Source of the DNA: Siphonodentalium dalli
Taxonomy: Eukaryota; Mollusca; Scaphopoda; Gadilida; Siphonodentaliidae
Assembly (NCBI GenBank): GCA_032622095.1
Contig: CP136066.1
Span: 157,813,152 to 157,877,151, forward strand
Direction of reading: 5' to 3'
Length of the DNA stretch: 64,000 bases
Shown here: piece by piece, positions 23,212 through 34,066 of the stretch
Numbering within the stretch: position 1 is the stretch's first letter
Layout: every line of letters starts with the position of its first letter
Notes under the pieces: generated by a model
Seen by the model: the letters and a program-made list of their open reading frames with translations, nothing else
What the model was told of the DNA's origin: nothing
The model's database searches: none
Program-made: the position numbers and the translations under genes

Positions 23212-23783
23212 TGTCCCAAATGTATAAGTGAAATCAATTTTGATAACGCACGTTAAAAAAAATGCACATAAATTAAATCGAATTATTGAACCCTTTTGAC
23301 CCAAACTTGTTAATAATTATTGCTATGACATTGACGTTAAATTTACTCATGACGTCATGTATATGACGTTACAGATACTCTCCAAAGGGTTAAATCATGA
23401 CCATACTACACGGTTTCAGCTACATGTATAGGGGCAGCGGAACCCTTTTAGGGTCCCTTTCCCTTCACCTAAATTTCCCTTCTGATATATTCTTCTCCCC
23501 GATCAACAGATTAATATCCACAACACATGCGTATCTACGCAAAGTTTATGCACGGCTTTAATTCGGTGAGAATCCAAACCTAGATTCTCGGAAATATTCT
23601 CACAAACTACCCTGGATTCTTATGAAAAATATGTATGGATTCTCGCAAAATCATATGAAATATAAGCCCTGATACGGTACCTATACAATTTCAATGTTTA
23701 TACATCCTTACATTAACCCTTCAAATTGTCCAAAAAAACCCACAAATTTATGACTCCTTGACTTGATCTACTTATATTAACGT
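23212..23783. other. No gene; possible TTAA-type element 23287-23397
   Basis: GAACCCTTTTGACC and GGAGAGT-inverse..CCAAAGGGTTAA bound about 110 bp, resembling a worn TTAA-flanked element. From 23560 the phrase GATTCTCG(C/G)(A/G)AA recurs about every 45 bp. No exon was seen. Confidence 0.35.
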
Positions 23784-23879
23784 ACAATAATGCCCTAAAT
23801 AATCGCCTGAGAGCTTTCCGATGAATGGCAACAAGCCATATTTCTGACTTAATCCGGAAATATTACCCATAATTCTGCC
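23784..23879. mobile_element. PAL-TA fragment with left-arm deletion
   Basis: ACAATAATGCCCTAAATAAT is joined directly to GAGAGCTTTCCGATGAATGG. The rest of the left arm and the right terminus are missing. Confidence 0.75.
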
Positions 23880-23924
23880 AACCTCATCTACATTTACATC
23901 TACTTGATACTCCATCGCCCTCAA

Positions 23925-24130
23925 TGTGCTGAGGATTATGTGGAGGTCCAGGTGCACACACCGAGTCGTGTACACGGGTCAGCCATTAATGTCGGCGCCC
24001 GATTGGACACCGTACTGCACCCACAACAACATACCTGGACAAGTGTCGCAATGGGAGGAAGTCGGCATTTTGCATTCGAATCTTTATTCAGTGATCTCGA
24101 ATGAGACTTTTCAGCCTGACAAACTTGGTA
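23925..24130 (-). mobile_element. SINE body, 3' part of a split SINE
   Basis: This aligns with 35808-36010 in opposite orientation (GGGTCAGCCATTAATGTC, GGCATTTTGCATTCG, GTGATCTCGAATGAGACTTT, CAGCCTGACAAACTTGG). The 5' part lies 3.6 kb away at 27753-27862, beyond the TA-flanked element. The copy at 35771 shows the uninterrupted join, so this is one SINE on the minus strand. Confidence 0.75.
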
Positions 24131-24429
24131 CCGTAAACCGGGGTAACTTGAGACAGTTTTTAAGGTATTTTAAAGCTAACTTGAAATAAATGTTTTGGAC
24201 CCTAGCCACATCACTTGACACTTCTCAAACAACCTCTCAGCTATTGATTTCTAATAGTTCTAACCTGTTGTAGCATTGTAGGTAGCAAAAATTGTGGCCC
24301 GAACAAGTGTCTCAAGTCACCATCCAGATCCATCAAGATCCATCCAGCCCGTTCCGTGCATTCAGTGCTACGGGTCAAAGTTCTGTCTGGAGTAGCATTC
24401 GTTTAAATATTCATGAATTCCATATTGCT

Positions 24430-25022
24430 ACATCAAATAATTTAGGCTTAGGGTTATAATATAGGGCTCATGTTGAACTAGTGAAAGGGTTATGGTGTTC
24501 TTTAGGTTAGGGCACCCTTTAGGGTCAAATCTCACCCCCTCGATCACAGGTTTAGATCCCGGGTTAGGATTCATCCTTTATGGACAAAGCGTATCACCTC
24601 GATCACAGATTTATGGTTAGAGCTCACACTTTAAGGGCAAATACCACCCGCGCAATCACAGGTTTAGGGAAAGGTGCTCATCCTTTATGGGCAAAGCCTA
24701 TCCCCTCGATCACTGGTTTATGGTTAGGGCTCATGTTGATCTAGTGAAAGGGTTAGGGTTTGCTTTAGGGTTAGGTCACCCTTTAGGGTCAAATCCCATC
24801 CCCTCGATCACAGGTTTAGGGTTCACCCCTTATGGGCAAATTCCACCCCTCGATTACAGGCTATGGCTCATCCTTTATGGTCAAAGCGTATCCCCTCGAT
24901 CACAGGTTTAGGTTTAGGGCTCATCTTGAACTAGGTAAAGGCTTAGGGTTTCCTTTTGGGTTAGGGCACCCTTTAGGGTCAATGCCCATCACCTCAATCA
25001 CATGGTTAGGGTTAGGGTTATC
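24430..25022. repeat. TTAGGG-like degenerate array, forward
   Basis: Roughly 120-200-bp units contain CCCTCGATCACAGGTTTAGG, GTTAGGG runs and CACCCTTTAGGGTCAAATCC. This is not a pure telomere array, but TTAGGG/TTTAGGG words dominate. An inverted counterpart lies at 27031-27177. Confidence 0.8.
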
Positions 25023-25372
25023 GGAGATACGAGTCTTGGAGCCATGGACCCATGGCTACATAACGAAGATACAAGTCTCTGAGCCATGGAGCCATACGAA
25101 AGTATGTCATGGTTCCAAACCTCATATCTTCGTTATGGCTACATGACTCCAAGACTTGTTATGGAGCCATGGCTCCACGACTCGAAGACTTGTGTCTCCG
25201 ATATAATGAAGATACGAGTCTATGAGCCATGTAGCCTAAGTGTATGTCATGGCTCCAAACGAGATCTTCGTTATGGAGCCATGGCTCCAAGAATTGTATC
25301 TCCGTTATGGAGCCATGGCTCCAAGAATCATATCTTCGTTATGGAGAGATGGCTCCAAGACTTGTATCTCCT
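25023..25372. repeat. GGAGCCATGGCTCC palindromic repeats, left block
   Basis: The unit is GGAGCCATGGCTCC plus AAGA(C/A)TTGTATCTCCGTTAT, with the word TATC(T/C)(C/T)CGTTATGGAGCC between units. GGAGCCATGGCTCC is itself a perfect palindrome. Ends abruptly at the LINE. Confidence 0.8.
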
Positions 25373-26733
25373 TGATTTAAACAATATTTATTTGCCCCAA
25401 TATTACATTTGTGATGAACAACATTTAGATGATGGAAACATGAGTAGAATAGAAAAGGGGAAGAGGATTTAGCAGCAAGCAGATATGTGCTTTTGTTGAG
25501 CTATCTCCTCAGACAAGTAGAAAAATTGTAGAAATCAAGAAAGATCGAGCGAATGGCAAGTGGCCGAGTTAGAGAAACAATAGGTTTAAGAAGTGATGGT
25601 ATATTAATATTATGATGTACAGACGAGTTTACAATAAGTGTTGAAATGATAAATAAGCTTATGTGGATAATAAAGAGAGGGGTGTATTCACAAGGAATAC
25701 GAGACAGAGATATATATGAAAATAAATGTGGAAACAAAACTAAATATGAAAACTCCATGGGTTATCGTTGCTATGCCGTTGAATTGTTAGTGTATTGTTT
25801 GAAACGACCGCTTTTTTGAATGCAGTATTGCATAGCTCTGAATATTTCATTATTTATTTCAGATGATAGCAATGGTATGCCTTTGAGTAGGATCTTGGTA
25901 GTTAAGAAAGTCGGGTCAATATTTGAGAATGAGTCAGACCTGAGTTGAGTATATCTTTGACAGAATAATAGAAAGTGTTCAGCGCTTTCTACATCCCCGC
26001 ATACACATTTGTCACAATCGCGTAAATGGTTTTCACGAAGGTCACGATTTAGATTACTACACTTGAGTCTTAAGCGGGCATGCAATATTTGGGTTTCGCG
26101 ATTTAAACAATAATCAAAATGTTGAACTTTCAATGAATTTCTCCGTTTTTCTATATCTAGTCGTGACTTGAATATCTCTAAAGACTTTGCGCTTTTATTT
26201 TCGGGTGTAAAATCATTCCACAGGCGAGTAGCAGATGGAAGGAAGGTGTTCATATATGCCGAGTTGTCAGCTTGCGGAGGTCTTAAGTCGTTTCTCCTAA
26301 AATTATATCTCTGGGAACCCGGGGTATCGGTGTTGATCATGTTGTATAAATAGGATGGTGATGATCTAACAAACATTTTATAAAACTGATGTAGTTTAAA
26401 TTTTTTTCTCCTTTCTGCTAATGTTTCCCACCCAAGTTCAGACAGAAGGTCGCTATTGTTAGTGCTACGCGTAGCTCCTGAAACAATCCTTGCTGCTTCA
26501 AATTGAATTTTTTCAAGTCGTGTGCTCAATTCACATGTACAATTGTCCCATACTGGTGCAGCATATTCTATGATTGGACGAATGTAAGAGAAATATATTT
26601 TTTTAAGGGTTTTTCTATTCAGCGAAAATCTATGCATTCGCATTATATTAATTTTCTTCCAAGCTCTATCAGTAATATCATCTATGTGGTCACCCCCATT
26701 TCGCTTGATTGTCAAATGTTAATCCTAAGTGCT
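25373..26733 (-). mobile_element. 5'-truncated non-LTR retrotransposon (LINE) fragment
   Basis: The minus-strand coding part is the C-terminal region of an ORF2 reverse transcriptase protein. From the truncation it reads HLGLTFDNQAKWG, then DHIDDITDRAWKKI, then RKTLKKIYFSYIRPIIEYAA-VWDN, the post-RT segment of Jockey/CR1/Rex-like elements. A C-terminal CVCGDVESAEHFLLFC cluster (CxC..H..C) follows. About 400 bp of 3' UTR ends near AATAAATATTGTTTAAATCA. It is inserted between two GGAGCC blocks. A one-base frameshift lies in the G5 run near 26695. Confidence 0.9.
25771..26715 (-). pseudogene. LINE ORF2 C-terminal fragment
   Basis: About 314 codons stay open, from near the frameshift to the stop at 25771-25773. 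The RT catalytic FADD-type motif is upstream of the truncation and absent. In the other frame the residues LGLTFDNQAKWG continue upstream to about 26730. The fragment cannot make an active enzyme. The long intact frame suggests a fairly recent insertion compared with its surroundings. Confidence 0.85.
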
Positions 26734-27030
26734 CCTTTATGGAGCCATGGCTCCACTGATACAAGACTTGTATCTTCGTTATGGAGCCATGGCTCAAAGA
26801 CTCGATTCTTCGTTATGGACCTATGGAGCCATATCGGAGCCACGAGTCTCAGAGCCATGGCTCCATTATGAAGATACGAGTCTTGGAGCCATACGAAAGT
26901 TTATGTAATGGCGCCATAATGGTGATGTATGTATCCGTGTAGCTGTTGCTTCGTGGCTTTATAGCACCTTGGCTCCATGACACGTATCTCCGTTATGGAT
27001 CCATGGCTCAATGCAAGACTCGTATCTGTT
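26734..27030. repeat. GGAGCCATGGCTCC repeats, right block
   Basis: Same unit as 25023-25372, more degenerate; includes CGTTATGGAGCCATGGCTC twice. Together the two blocks are one array split by the LINE. Confidence 0.75.
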
Positions 27031-27177
27031 ATATCCTAATCCTGTGATCGAGGGGATACGCTTTGCCGATAAAAGATGAGCCCTAACCCTAAACCTGTGA
27101 TCGAGGGGGTGGGCTTTGACCCTAAAGGGTGCTCCAACCCTAATTCAACATGAGCCCTAACCCTAAACATGTTATCG
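27031..27177. repeat. CCCTAA-like array, inverted
   Basis: GAGCCCTAACCCTAAACCTG, TGTGATCGAGGGG and GACCCTAAAGGGTG are the inverse of phrases in 24430-25022. With that block it forms a long interrupted inverted repeat. Confidence 0.75.
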
Positions 27178-27700
27178 TAGTACTTGCAGTCAGTCAGCTA
27201 CATGTAGATTATCATTCAATTTTACTTGTGCAACTTATCATGTGCATTAACTGAGATTACTGTAGTAGTTAGCAACTAAATAGCACATGTAGCCATATAG
27301 AGCATGTATGGGTCATATCCGGGGTGACTGTCTCAAGTATGTCTCAAGTATGTCGAAAATCATGTTTTTCTTAGAAAGCATAAAATATGTAACTACATAC
27401 ATAAAATGACAATCTGTTGACTCATCAGATATATATTTCTGGAGTCTTGGTCATATTCATCTCCATATAGTCCACATGGTGTATGTGGTGCAGTGAAAGT
27501 TTGCAAGTGGTCAAATTTTTGCGAAAACAAATCAATGAAATTCTCAGACCAGTTGCTCCATTTTTATTCAATTGCATCTCATTATTTATAGATTATTATC
27601 AAATAAATATATCTGTCATGATGTCATCAGAATAAATAAGACTTTAATATTTGAATGTAAGAACAATAGGGAATGATTATAGTGCCTGAAATATGGCTCC
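27178..27700. other. Interior of the 3.6-kb element, nothing recognised
   Basis: AT-rich. The subterminal motif GGGGTGACTGTCTCAAGTAT occurs near 27321. No coding frame. Confidence 0.4.
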
Positions 27701-27752
27701 ATCCTGTATTGTCTCAAGTCACCCCGGTGTCTCAAGTTACCCCGGTTTACGG

Positions 27753-27862
27753 TATCTGACCGAGTTCTGATTTTTGTCAGAATACCCTGACCAGGTTGCG
27801 ATCCCCGGTCCGATAGCACGAGAGACCAGTACGCTACCTCTCGGCTACCGACTTCCCTTTCG
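27753..27862 (-). mobile_element. tRNA-derived SINE head (5' part of split SINE)
   Basis: On the minus strand a Pol III A-box-like TAGCCGAGAGG (27847-27837) and a B-box-like GGGATCGCAACC (27805-27794) lie 31 bp apart, as in a tRNA-derived SINE head. TCAGGGTATTCTGAC-AAAATCAGAAC then runs into the insertion point. The body resumes at 24130. Confidence 0.7.
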
Positions 27863-27871
27863 GGTCGTTTC

Positions 27872-28132
27872 GATGGTATATCCTTCATGTAAGAATACTA
27901 GTCCAAAATTGACTATACATTGATTTGAATGTATATCTTTATTATCCCGTAGATTTTCGACTAGTAAGAATACACGAAACGACGAACCCCCTCCGATTTC
28001 TCCATATGTGTTAGAGTTAGGGTCAAGGGCGCTAGTGTTAGGGTTAGGGCTAGGGTTAGGGTTAGGATTAGGGTTAGGGCTAGTGTTAGTTCTAGAGTTA
28101 AGGTTAGTGTATTCTTATATGAAGGACATACC
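27872..28132. repeat. Fold-back with an internal TTAGGG-like tract
   Basis: ATATCCTTCATGTAAGAATA at the left and its inverse (TATTCTTATATGAAGGACAT) at the right. Between them 28013-28100 is GTTAGGGTTAGGGCTAGGGT-type, 10-12 telomere-like words. Confidence 0.75.
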
Positions 28133-28474
28133 TTTTCGATTCATTTTCATGATAATTTCTCCCGCGTGGAAATTTTGAATTATTTCCACAACATGTTTCG
28201 GATCAAAATACAAAAATAGTCAATTGACATTAGGCCTAGTGCTTACTACTATAATTCAAACCAAAGTCTTTGCATACGTGCAGTCTGGCTGATTATATGG
28301 CAAATAATAGCAGCTTTATGACTAAACATGACGTTAAATGAAGAAAACATACCTGAAAATCTCAACCAAAACAAAACGGTGTTACCGGTGCAGAGAAAAT
28401 ATGTTCCGGCAAAATAAAACAAGGTATATATATGCGGAATACAGGTCCCCTTTAACAAAAATTCACCTTACATG
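28133..28474. other. No feature seen
   Basis: AT-rich, no recognised repeat or exon. Confidence 0.4.
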
Positions 28475-28482
28475 TATACCCC

Positions 28483-28839
28483 TATGGGAGGCCAAATTCA
28501 CATATATTAATAAATTATGCTGAAGCGCAATTGAAGCGCAATTTAATTGCGCTGAAGCGCAATTAATTATATCTGGGACTAATATAGGTGTTATATTAGT
28601 CCCAGATTATATATATATTGCTATTAAACCCCCCAGTTAATTAATGAATAAATCCAATAGATAATAAATTAATTGCGCTTCAGCGCAATTATTTTCCCAT
28701 ATATGGGAACCCCCAGTTAATTAATGGAATAACCTATCTATTCATATGAATCAATTAAGCTGGATTGCGCTTCAGTGCAATTGGATTGCGCTTTGAACAG
28801 CGCAATTATTAATAGGCTAAATGTGAATTTGGCCTCCCA
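28483..28839. mobile_element. Element with GCGCTTCAGCGC palindromes, 8-bp duplication
   Basis: Inverted ends TGGGAGGCCAAATTCACATA-type at both sides. Flanked by perfect TATACCCC (28475-28482 and 28840-28847), an 8-bp target duplication (hAT-like). The interior has repeated AATTGCGCTTCAGCGCAATT-type palindromes and a 37-bp hairpin ATCTGGGACTAATATAGG / inverse. CCCCCAGTTAATTAATG occurs twice. Confidence 0.75.
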
Positions 28840-29084
28840 TATACCCCAATAATATTAATCCCATAGCGTTTTGTGTGGGCCCCGAAGGCGTAGGGTCAAT
28901 TTTTTTTGTCTGGGTGGTACCAGTCATGTGATGCCAAATGCATGGGTGCATATCGCCACGGAGAATGACGAGGTTTTGTCAGGGATGTGGCGACAGGGGG
29001 GTTGCTAGCTGGGAGGGGAGGCCGGCGGTAAATAGTTAAAATTTTCAACAGTTGGAAATTTCTTGACTGTCTTAGTTTTAAATT

Positions 29085-30489
29085 ATACACCATTTGCATA
29101 ACACCGACTCGGATATACCAGACTATCTTCGTTAAAACTCAGTTAGCCTACTGAGTTTGAAAGAATCTGCTGAACTGAGCTCCATGCAGGATAAGAGCTG
29201 AGTTCACGGGATATTGAACTGTTGAACTGGGTGGAGGTGGGTAAAATGGTGTTCCATCCATGTATTTGGTTATGTCTCATCGATACAAAGTCATTTGCAT
29301 AAAATATACGTGTCCAACTATCTTCGTTAATTTAAGTCGGTTAAACTCTTGAGTTCGGGTGAATCTGCTGTTCAAACTGTTCCAGTTAAAGTTCTGAACG
29401 GGGTTTTGAACTCTTGCAACTGGGATGGACGTCGGTCAAATGGTGGTCCGGCATCCCTGTATTTTGTGAAGGCCCATCGATTACAAGCCCTTTGCATAAC
29501 ATACACCGGACTATCTTCGTTAAAAATCAGTTAAACTGAATTTGGGGGAATCTGCTGAACTGCTCCAGTTAAAGCGCATAGTGCAGAAATGGATTTTGAA
29601 CGGTTGAACTATGCATGTGGTGGACGTCGGTCAAATGGTGGTCCATCCCCGTATTTGGTTATGACCCATCGATTACAAGTCATTTGCATAACCTATGTCC
29701 GACTAACCTCATTATAAATGATTTCGGGGAATCTGCTGTTCACTGCTCCATATGTTCAAAGTGCTGAACGGGATTTTTAACTGTTGAACTAGGGTGGAGG
29801 TAGACCAAATGGTGTCCCGCATATGTATTTGGTTATATATGGACCATCGATTACAAGTCATTTGCATAACATATAGCCGACTATCTTAGTTAAAAGTGGC
29901 TTAAACTGCGTTCGGGGGTATCTTCTGAAAGGTGTTCGATAAAGTGCGAAATTTTGAACTGTTGAACCGGGGTGCTAGTTGGTCAAATGGTGTTCCGTCC
30001 CTGTATCTGTCTATGGCCCATCGACTACAAGTCATATACACAACCTATACCTGACTAACTTGATTATAACTGAGTTAAGCTACAAATGTATGCATTCGGA
30101 GTATTTGCTGAACTGCTCCATATGAAGTGCTGGATTTTAAAATGTTGAACGTGGGTGGACGTCGGTCAAATCGATTACAAGTTATTTGCATAACAAATAA
30201 TATACCCGACACTCTTCGTTAAAAGTAGGTTAAACTGACTAACGTATTTATAATTGAGTAAAACTGCGTTCGGGGAATCTGCTGAACCTCTCCATATGAA
30301 GTGCTGAAAGGGATTTTGAACCGTTGAACTGGGGTGGAGGTCTACCAAATGGTGTTTACTCCCTGTATTTGGTTAAGGTCCATCGATTACAAGTCATTTG
30401 CATAACATATACCCGACTATCTTCGTTAAAATTCGGTAAAACTGCATTCGTGTGAATCTGCTGAACTGAATTTTGAACTGTTGAACCGG
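29085..30489. repeat. PRL-D tandem array, units of about 195 bp
   Basis: Roughly seven degenerate units marked by ACAAGTCATTTGCATAAC, CGACTATCTTCGTTAAAA, GGAATCTGCTGAACTG and GTATTTGGTTATG. One partial unit continues at 31681-31905, past the palindromic insertion. No pearl-type ends were seen. Confidence 0.8.
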
Positions 30490-31680
30490 TTACGTAGCGT
30501 TTTTCCGAAGACCCATAACTCCGAAGTTCCGATTCTCCGAAGGTCAGATTCTCCGACGCCCCGATTCTCCGAAAGCCCATAACTCCGAAGTACCGATTCT
30601 CCGAAATCCCATAACTCCGAAGACCCATAACTCCGAAAGCCCATAACTCCGAAGGCCTATAACTCCGAACGCCCATAACTCCGAAAGTCTATAACTCCGA
30701 AGGGCCGATTCTCCGAAGGTCCGATTCTCCGAAGATCTATGTTTTATCGCTTATTAAATAGTGTACAGTCCAGTGGCGGGGTCAATGGGGCCCTAGGGAA
30801 GACCGCCCCAAAAAAACGTGTCAAATGTCATGTAAACGTCAGGAAATCCCTCCTAGGCATTCAAATATTCACAGTGTTCCTGCCCAGGGGAGCCCCCGGA
30901 CCAACGATTGGGGGCGACCACTCCCATGTATGCGCTCCCCAAATCAGGCCTTCGTGATATGCTTTCGGCATATCATATGCATGTTATATCCACCACATAT
31001 GCTAATTAATGTGCACCCCTAAATGGGAACCCTGGCTCCGCCACTGGTGTGCACCGGGTATATTATAACGAAACGCTGCAAGAATGTCAGAGTAGCCTAA
31101 CATGCACAGGGGCGACAAGTTCTTCCCCGTTCACCCCTGTACATTTTACTCTGGCATCTCATGGGCCAACGTAACGTTATAGTATCTGGTGTATAGTCAG
31201 TGGCGGCAAGGATTCCCATTTAGGTGGGGGCAGTAGGAAAGTTTGAATATTTTGATGCCCCATGAACGATTTCCGGGCGTTTACATGACATTGGACATGT
31301 TTTGGTAGGGGCCCATATTGTCTGAACTAGCAAGTAGAGGTTTAATGGGGGCAGTGGGAATTTTGGGACCCCTTGGCTTCGCCACTGGACTGTACACTAT
31401 TTAGTAAACGATAATACCCCGATAAAACAAAATCTTCGGAGAATCGGACCTTCGGAGTTATGGGCCGTCGGAAAATCGGGCCTTCGGAGTTATAGGTCTT
31501 CGGAGAATCGGCCCTTCGGAGTTATGGGCTTTCGGAGAATCGGATCTTCGGAGTTATGGGCCGTTGGAGAATCGGGTCTTCGGAGAATCGGGTCTTCGGA
31601 ATTGTGGGCCGTCGGAGAATCGGGTCTTCGGAGTTGTGGGCCTTCGTAGTAATAGGTCTTCGGAAAACCGGTCTGACACC
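30490..31680. mobile_element. 1.19-kb near-complete palindrome, fold-back type
   Basis: Flanked by GTTGAACCGG (30480-30489 and 31681-31690), a 10-bp target duplication. The outer 240 bp of each arm is short tandem repeats alternating CCGATTCTCCGAAG and CCATAACTCCGAAG, inverted on the right. The inner arms continue (ATAGTGTACAGTCCAGTGGC; CAAATGTCATGTAAACGTCA) to a centre near 31100. Organisation recalls Drosophila FB elements (tandem sub-repeats in long TIRs, 9-bp duplication; family knowledge). No transposase. Confidence 0.85.
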
Positions 31681-31905
31681 GTTGAACCGGGGTGGATGTC
31701 GGTCAGATGGAGTTCCTTCTCTGTATTTGTTTATGGTCCATCGACTACAAGTCATTTGCACGACCTAAATCCGACAAACTTCATTATAAATGAGTTAAAT
31801 TGCGTTCGGTTAATCTGCTGAACTGATCCATATGAAGACTCGAGCTAAACTGGATTTTGAACTGTGAACGTTGGCCAAACGGTGTTCCCTCACTGTATTT
31901 GGTTA
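31681..31905. repeat. PRL-D array, remainder
   Basis: One unit or slightly more continues the array after the insertion, ending at a C run (31909-31922). Confidence 0.7.
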
Positions 31906-32683
31906 TGTACCCCCCCCCCCCCACTCCATGCTGAATAAAGGCTTCCTTCAGTTATTATTATTTTTAAGACCTTATCATTCAGTTATCGCCCACATCACTG
32001 ACATGCCTAACCAGGGCTTACCTGACGCCAAGCATACACTTTAGGCTGGAACAAGACGGCTGTCAATCAAGACTATGACATGCCATCGTTAGACGTGTGT
32101 CAAAGAGGCATAACTCTATCTGCATATTTTTAATGATGTGATTCTGCACTAATTCTAACTAGCTGATTTTTCTGATTCTAAAGGTGAGCAATAATTTGAC
32201 CCCCCCCCCCCCTTCTGAAAAAAAGTCAAACTCTGATACAATAACAATTTTGTTTCAATTTAGGTGCTAACAAATTTAATTTAATTTAAAAAATACTATC
32301 CAAGTGCAACTGGATTTTATATCAAAAGGGAAATCTCAGTTTGATTGTTTGAAATTTAATAACTTTTTTATCATTAGCAAGCTAATTTATTTCAAATATA
32401 ATATCCGATTATTAAAAAATGTAAATTATACTAGACAGTAATATTTATCCGGTAACTCCCAAAATTTTAGTATCCACAGTCCTTCCCTAATAAAAATTTA
32501 ACATGTTAATTGACAAGTTGTTTTGGGTGAAAATTCCTGTTAAAACGTGGTTTTATGTCTTAAATATTATAAAATTTTATTAAAAAAAAAACAATTAACA
32601 TGTTGTTTTTGGGTGATAAATCATGTTGAAAAATGATACATCATGTTACATGTATATGTGATAAATAATGTTAAAAACATTAG
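31906..32683. other. No gene; AT-rich
   Basis: C runs at 31909 and 32200. A repeated TTAACATGTT(A/G)TTTTTGGGTGA phrase occurs near 32500-32640. No exon seen. Confidence 0.4.
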
Positions 32684-32968
32684 ATTGAAGTTCCCCAGTT
32701 GAAGTTGGTGATGTTCACCAATTAGTCACCTTGATTATGCATTTTATCTTCTGAAAATTAGTGATATAGAAACTGAACAAACGAGAAAAATTAACTGAAA
32801 ACAATGTTAATTTGAGACTATATATACTTCCCAGAAGATGAGGCCTAAGTAGAATGGGGTCCACAGAGGGTGAACGTTGTGGTGCTAGGAAGCTGTGGGG
32901 TGTATCATCACTAAATTCACCCTCTGGGGACCTCATTCTGCAAATGTCAGACACACTAGTAGCTATAT
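32684..32968. mobile_element. BIP element, left end truncated
   Basis: The spacer from GATTGAAGTTCCCCAGTTGA and the complete right hairpin ending GTCAGACACACTAGTAGCTA. The left hairpin is missing. Confidence 0.8.
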
Positions 32969-33465
32969 CCAGGGTTGGAGGACGCCTGTCCAGATTAATA
33001 CAGATACCAAATTCCTGATCTGACAAGATTCTAATTGGATATTATATCAAGAGAAATGGGATCCTTAGAAATGCAGAGTCCAATATATTCTTCCAAATCC
33101 TGCTGCCATTATTGTATCTGTTATCTATTTATTATAATATAGATTCCTGTCAGTTGCCTGATTGGCTATTGCTCAATTATGGAACTGGACAGAAATGAAC
33201 AGCAAATGTTACAGGGGTACCATAATATATTTACATAAAACTTAATTTTGCTTCCGATTTTCCCATAGAATTACTATAAAAACGCCCTTTGATTAAATGT
33301 GTTCATAAACCTATGAACTACATTGAGTCCATGTGGTTCATACTTGAATCAGCTTGCTCATGTCAGCCTCTGGATGCAAAATTGTCTTTTATTCCTTCAA
33401 TTTCTTGTCAGGCCACTATTAAATATATCTATGTTTGCTGTGAGCCTACTCAAGCCTGAGTTTAA
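32969..33465. other. No feature seen
   Basis: Possibly single-copy. No splice-flanked exon recognised on either strand. Confidence 0.4.
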
Positions 33466-33912
33466 TGTGCCTGTCATTTGCAGAATGAGGTCCCCAGGGG
33501 GTGAATTTAGTGATGCTATCCCACACAGTGGGCTAGCATCACCAAATTCACCCTATGGGGACCTCATTCTGCATGGCCTCATCTGCTATGGGAGACATAG
33601 ACTCAGATTGAAGTTCCCAAATGGTGAATATTGTGATGTACACCCATTGGTAACCTCGATTAGGCAATGTGTCGTCTGCCAATTTGGGGATATAGAGAAA
33701 CTAAATAAAAAAGAAATAGAAATAGAATCTATGTGAAGAAGTTTCTATAGAAATTTTATAATAAAGAAACATTCCAGAGAAGATGAGGCCTAAGCAGAAT
33801 GAGGTCCCCAGAGGGAGAATTTAGTGATGCTAGCACACTATGCTGGATAGCGCAACTAAATTTACCCTCTAGGGACCTCATTCTGCAAATGACAGACACA
33901 CTAAACTCAGGC
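33466..33912. mobile_element. BIP element, full length, subtype 2
   Basis: The hairpins are as in BIP. The spacer is a variant (GGGAGACATAGACTCAGATT, GTGATGTACACCCATTGG, GCCAATTTGGGGATATAG) shared with 61330 and 61793. Flanks CTCAAGCCTGAGTTTA and its inverse TAAACTCAGGCTTGA extend the inverted ends outward. Confidence 0.85.
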
Positions 33913-34066
33913 TTGACCCTACTCACATTTATCTACGTTGGTATGTAGGCAGGATATTTTTTGTTAGAAATTCTGTATATGCAGACCAGCCTATAGGTTT
34001 GAAGTGTCATTGCAGACTTTATCAGGGTGTCTGTAACCTGATGGTGAGGGACAAATTTTGGGGGTT

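Larger units (their letters stand above)
24131..27752. mobile_element. 3.6-kb TA-flanked element inserted in a SINE
   Basis: Perfect 25-bp inverted ends begin CCGTAAACCGGGGTAACTTG (24131-24155 and 27728-27752), each bounded by TA. Removing the element and one TA restores the SINE (CAAACTTGG-TA-TCTGACC; compare CAAACTTGGCATCTGACC, minus strand, near 35807). A degenerate copy of the end motif (GTCTCAAGTCACC) occurs subterminally. Inside are mirror-arranged TTAGGG-like and GGAGCCATGGCTCC arrays and a LINE. TA duplication fits the Tc1/mariner type. No transposase was seen, so it is non-autonomous. Confidence 0.8.

Noticed and set aside
24832-25472. Frames of 104 and 128 residues with repeated SHG/EPW motifs
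   Set aside because: They are translations of the TTAGGG-like and GGAGCC arrays.
28013-28100. True chromosome end
   Set aside because: The TTAGGG-like words are degenerate, short and bounded by an inverted repeat with ordinary sequence on both sides.
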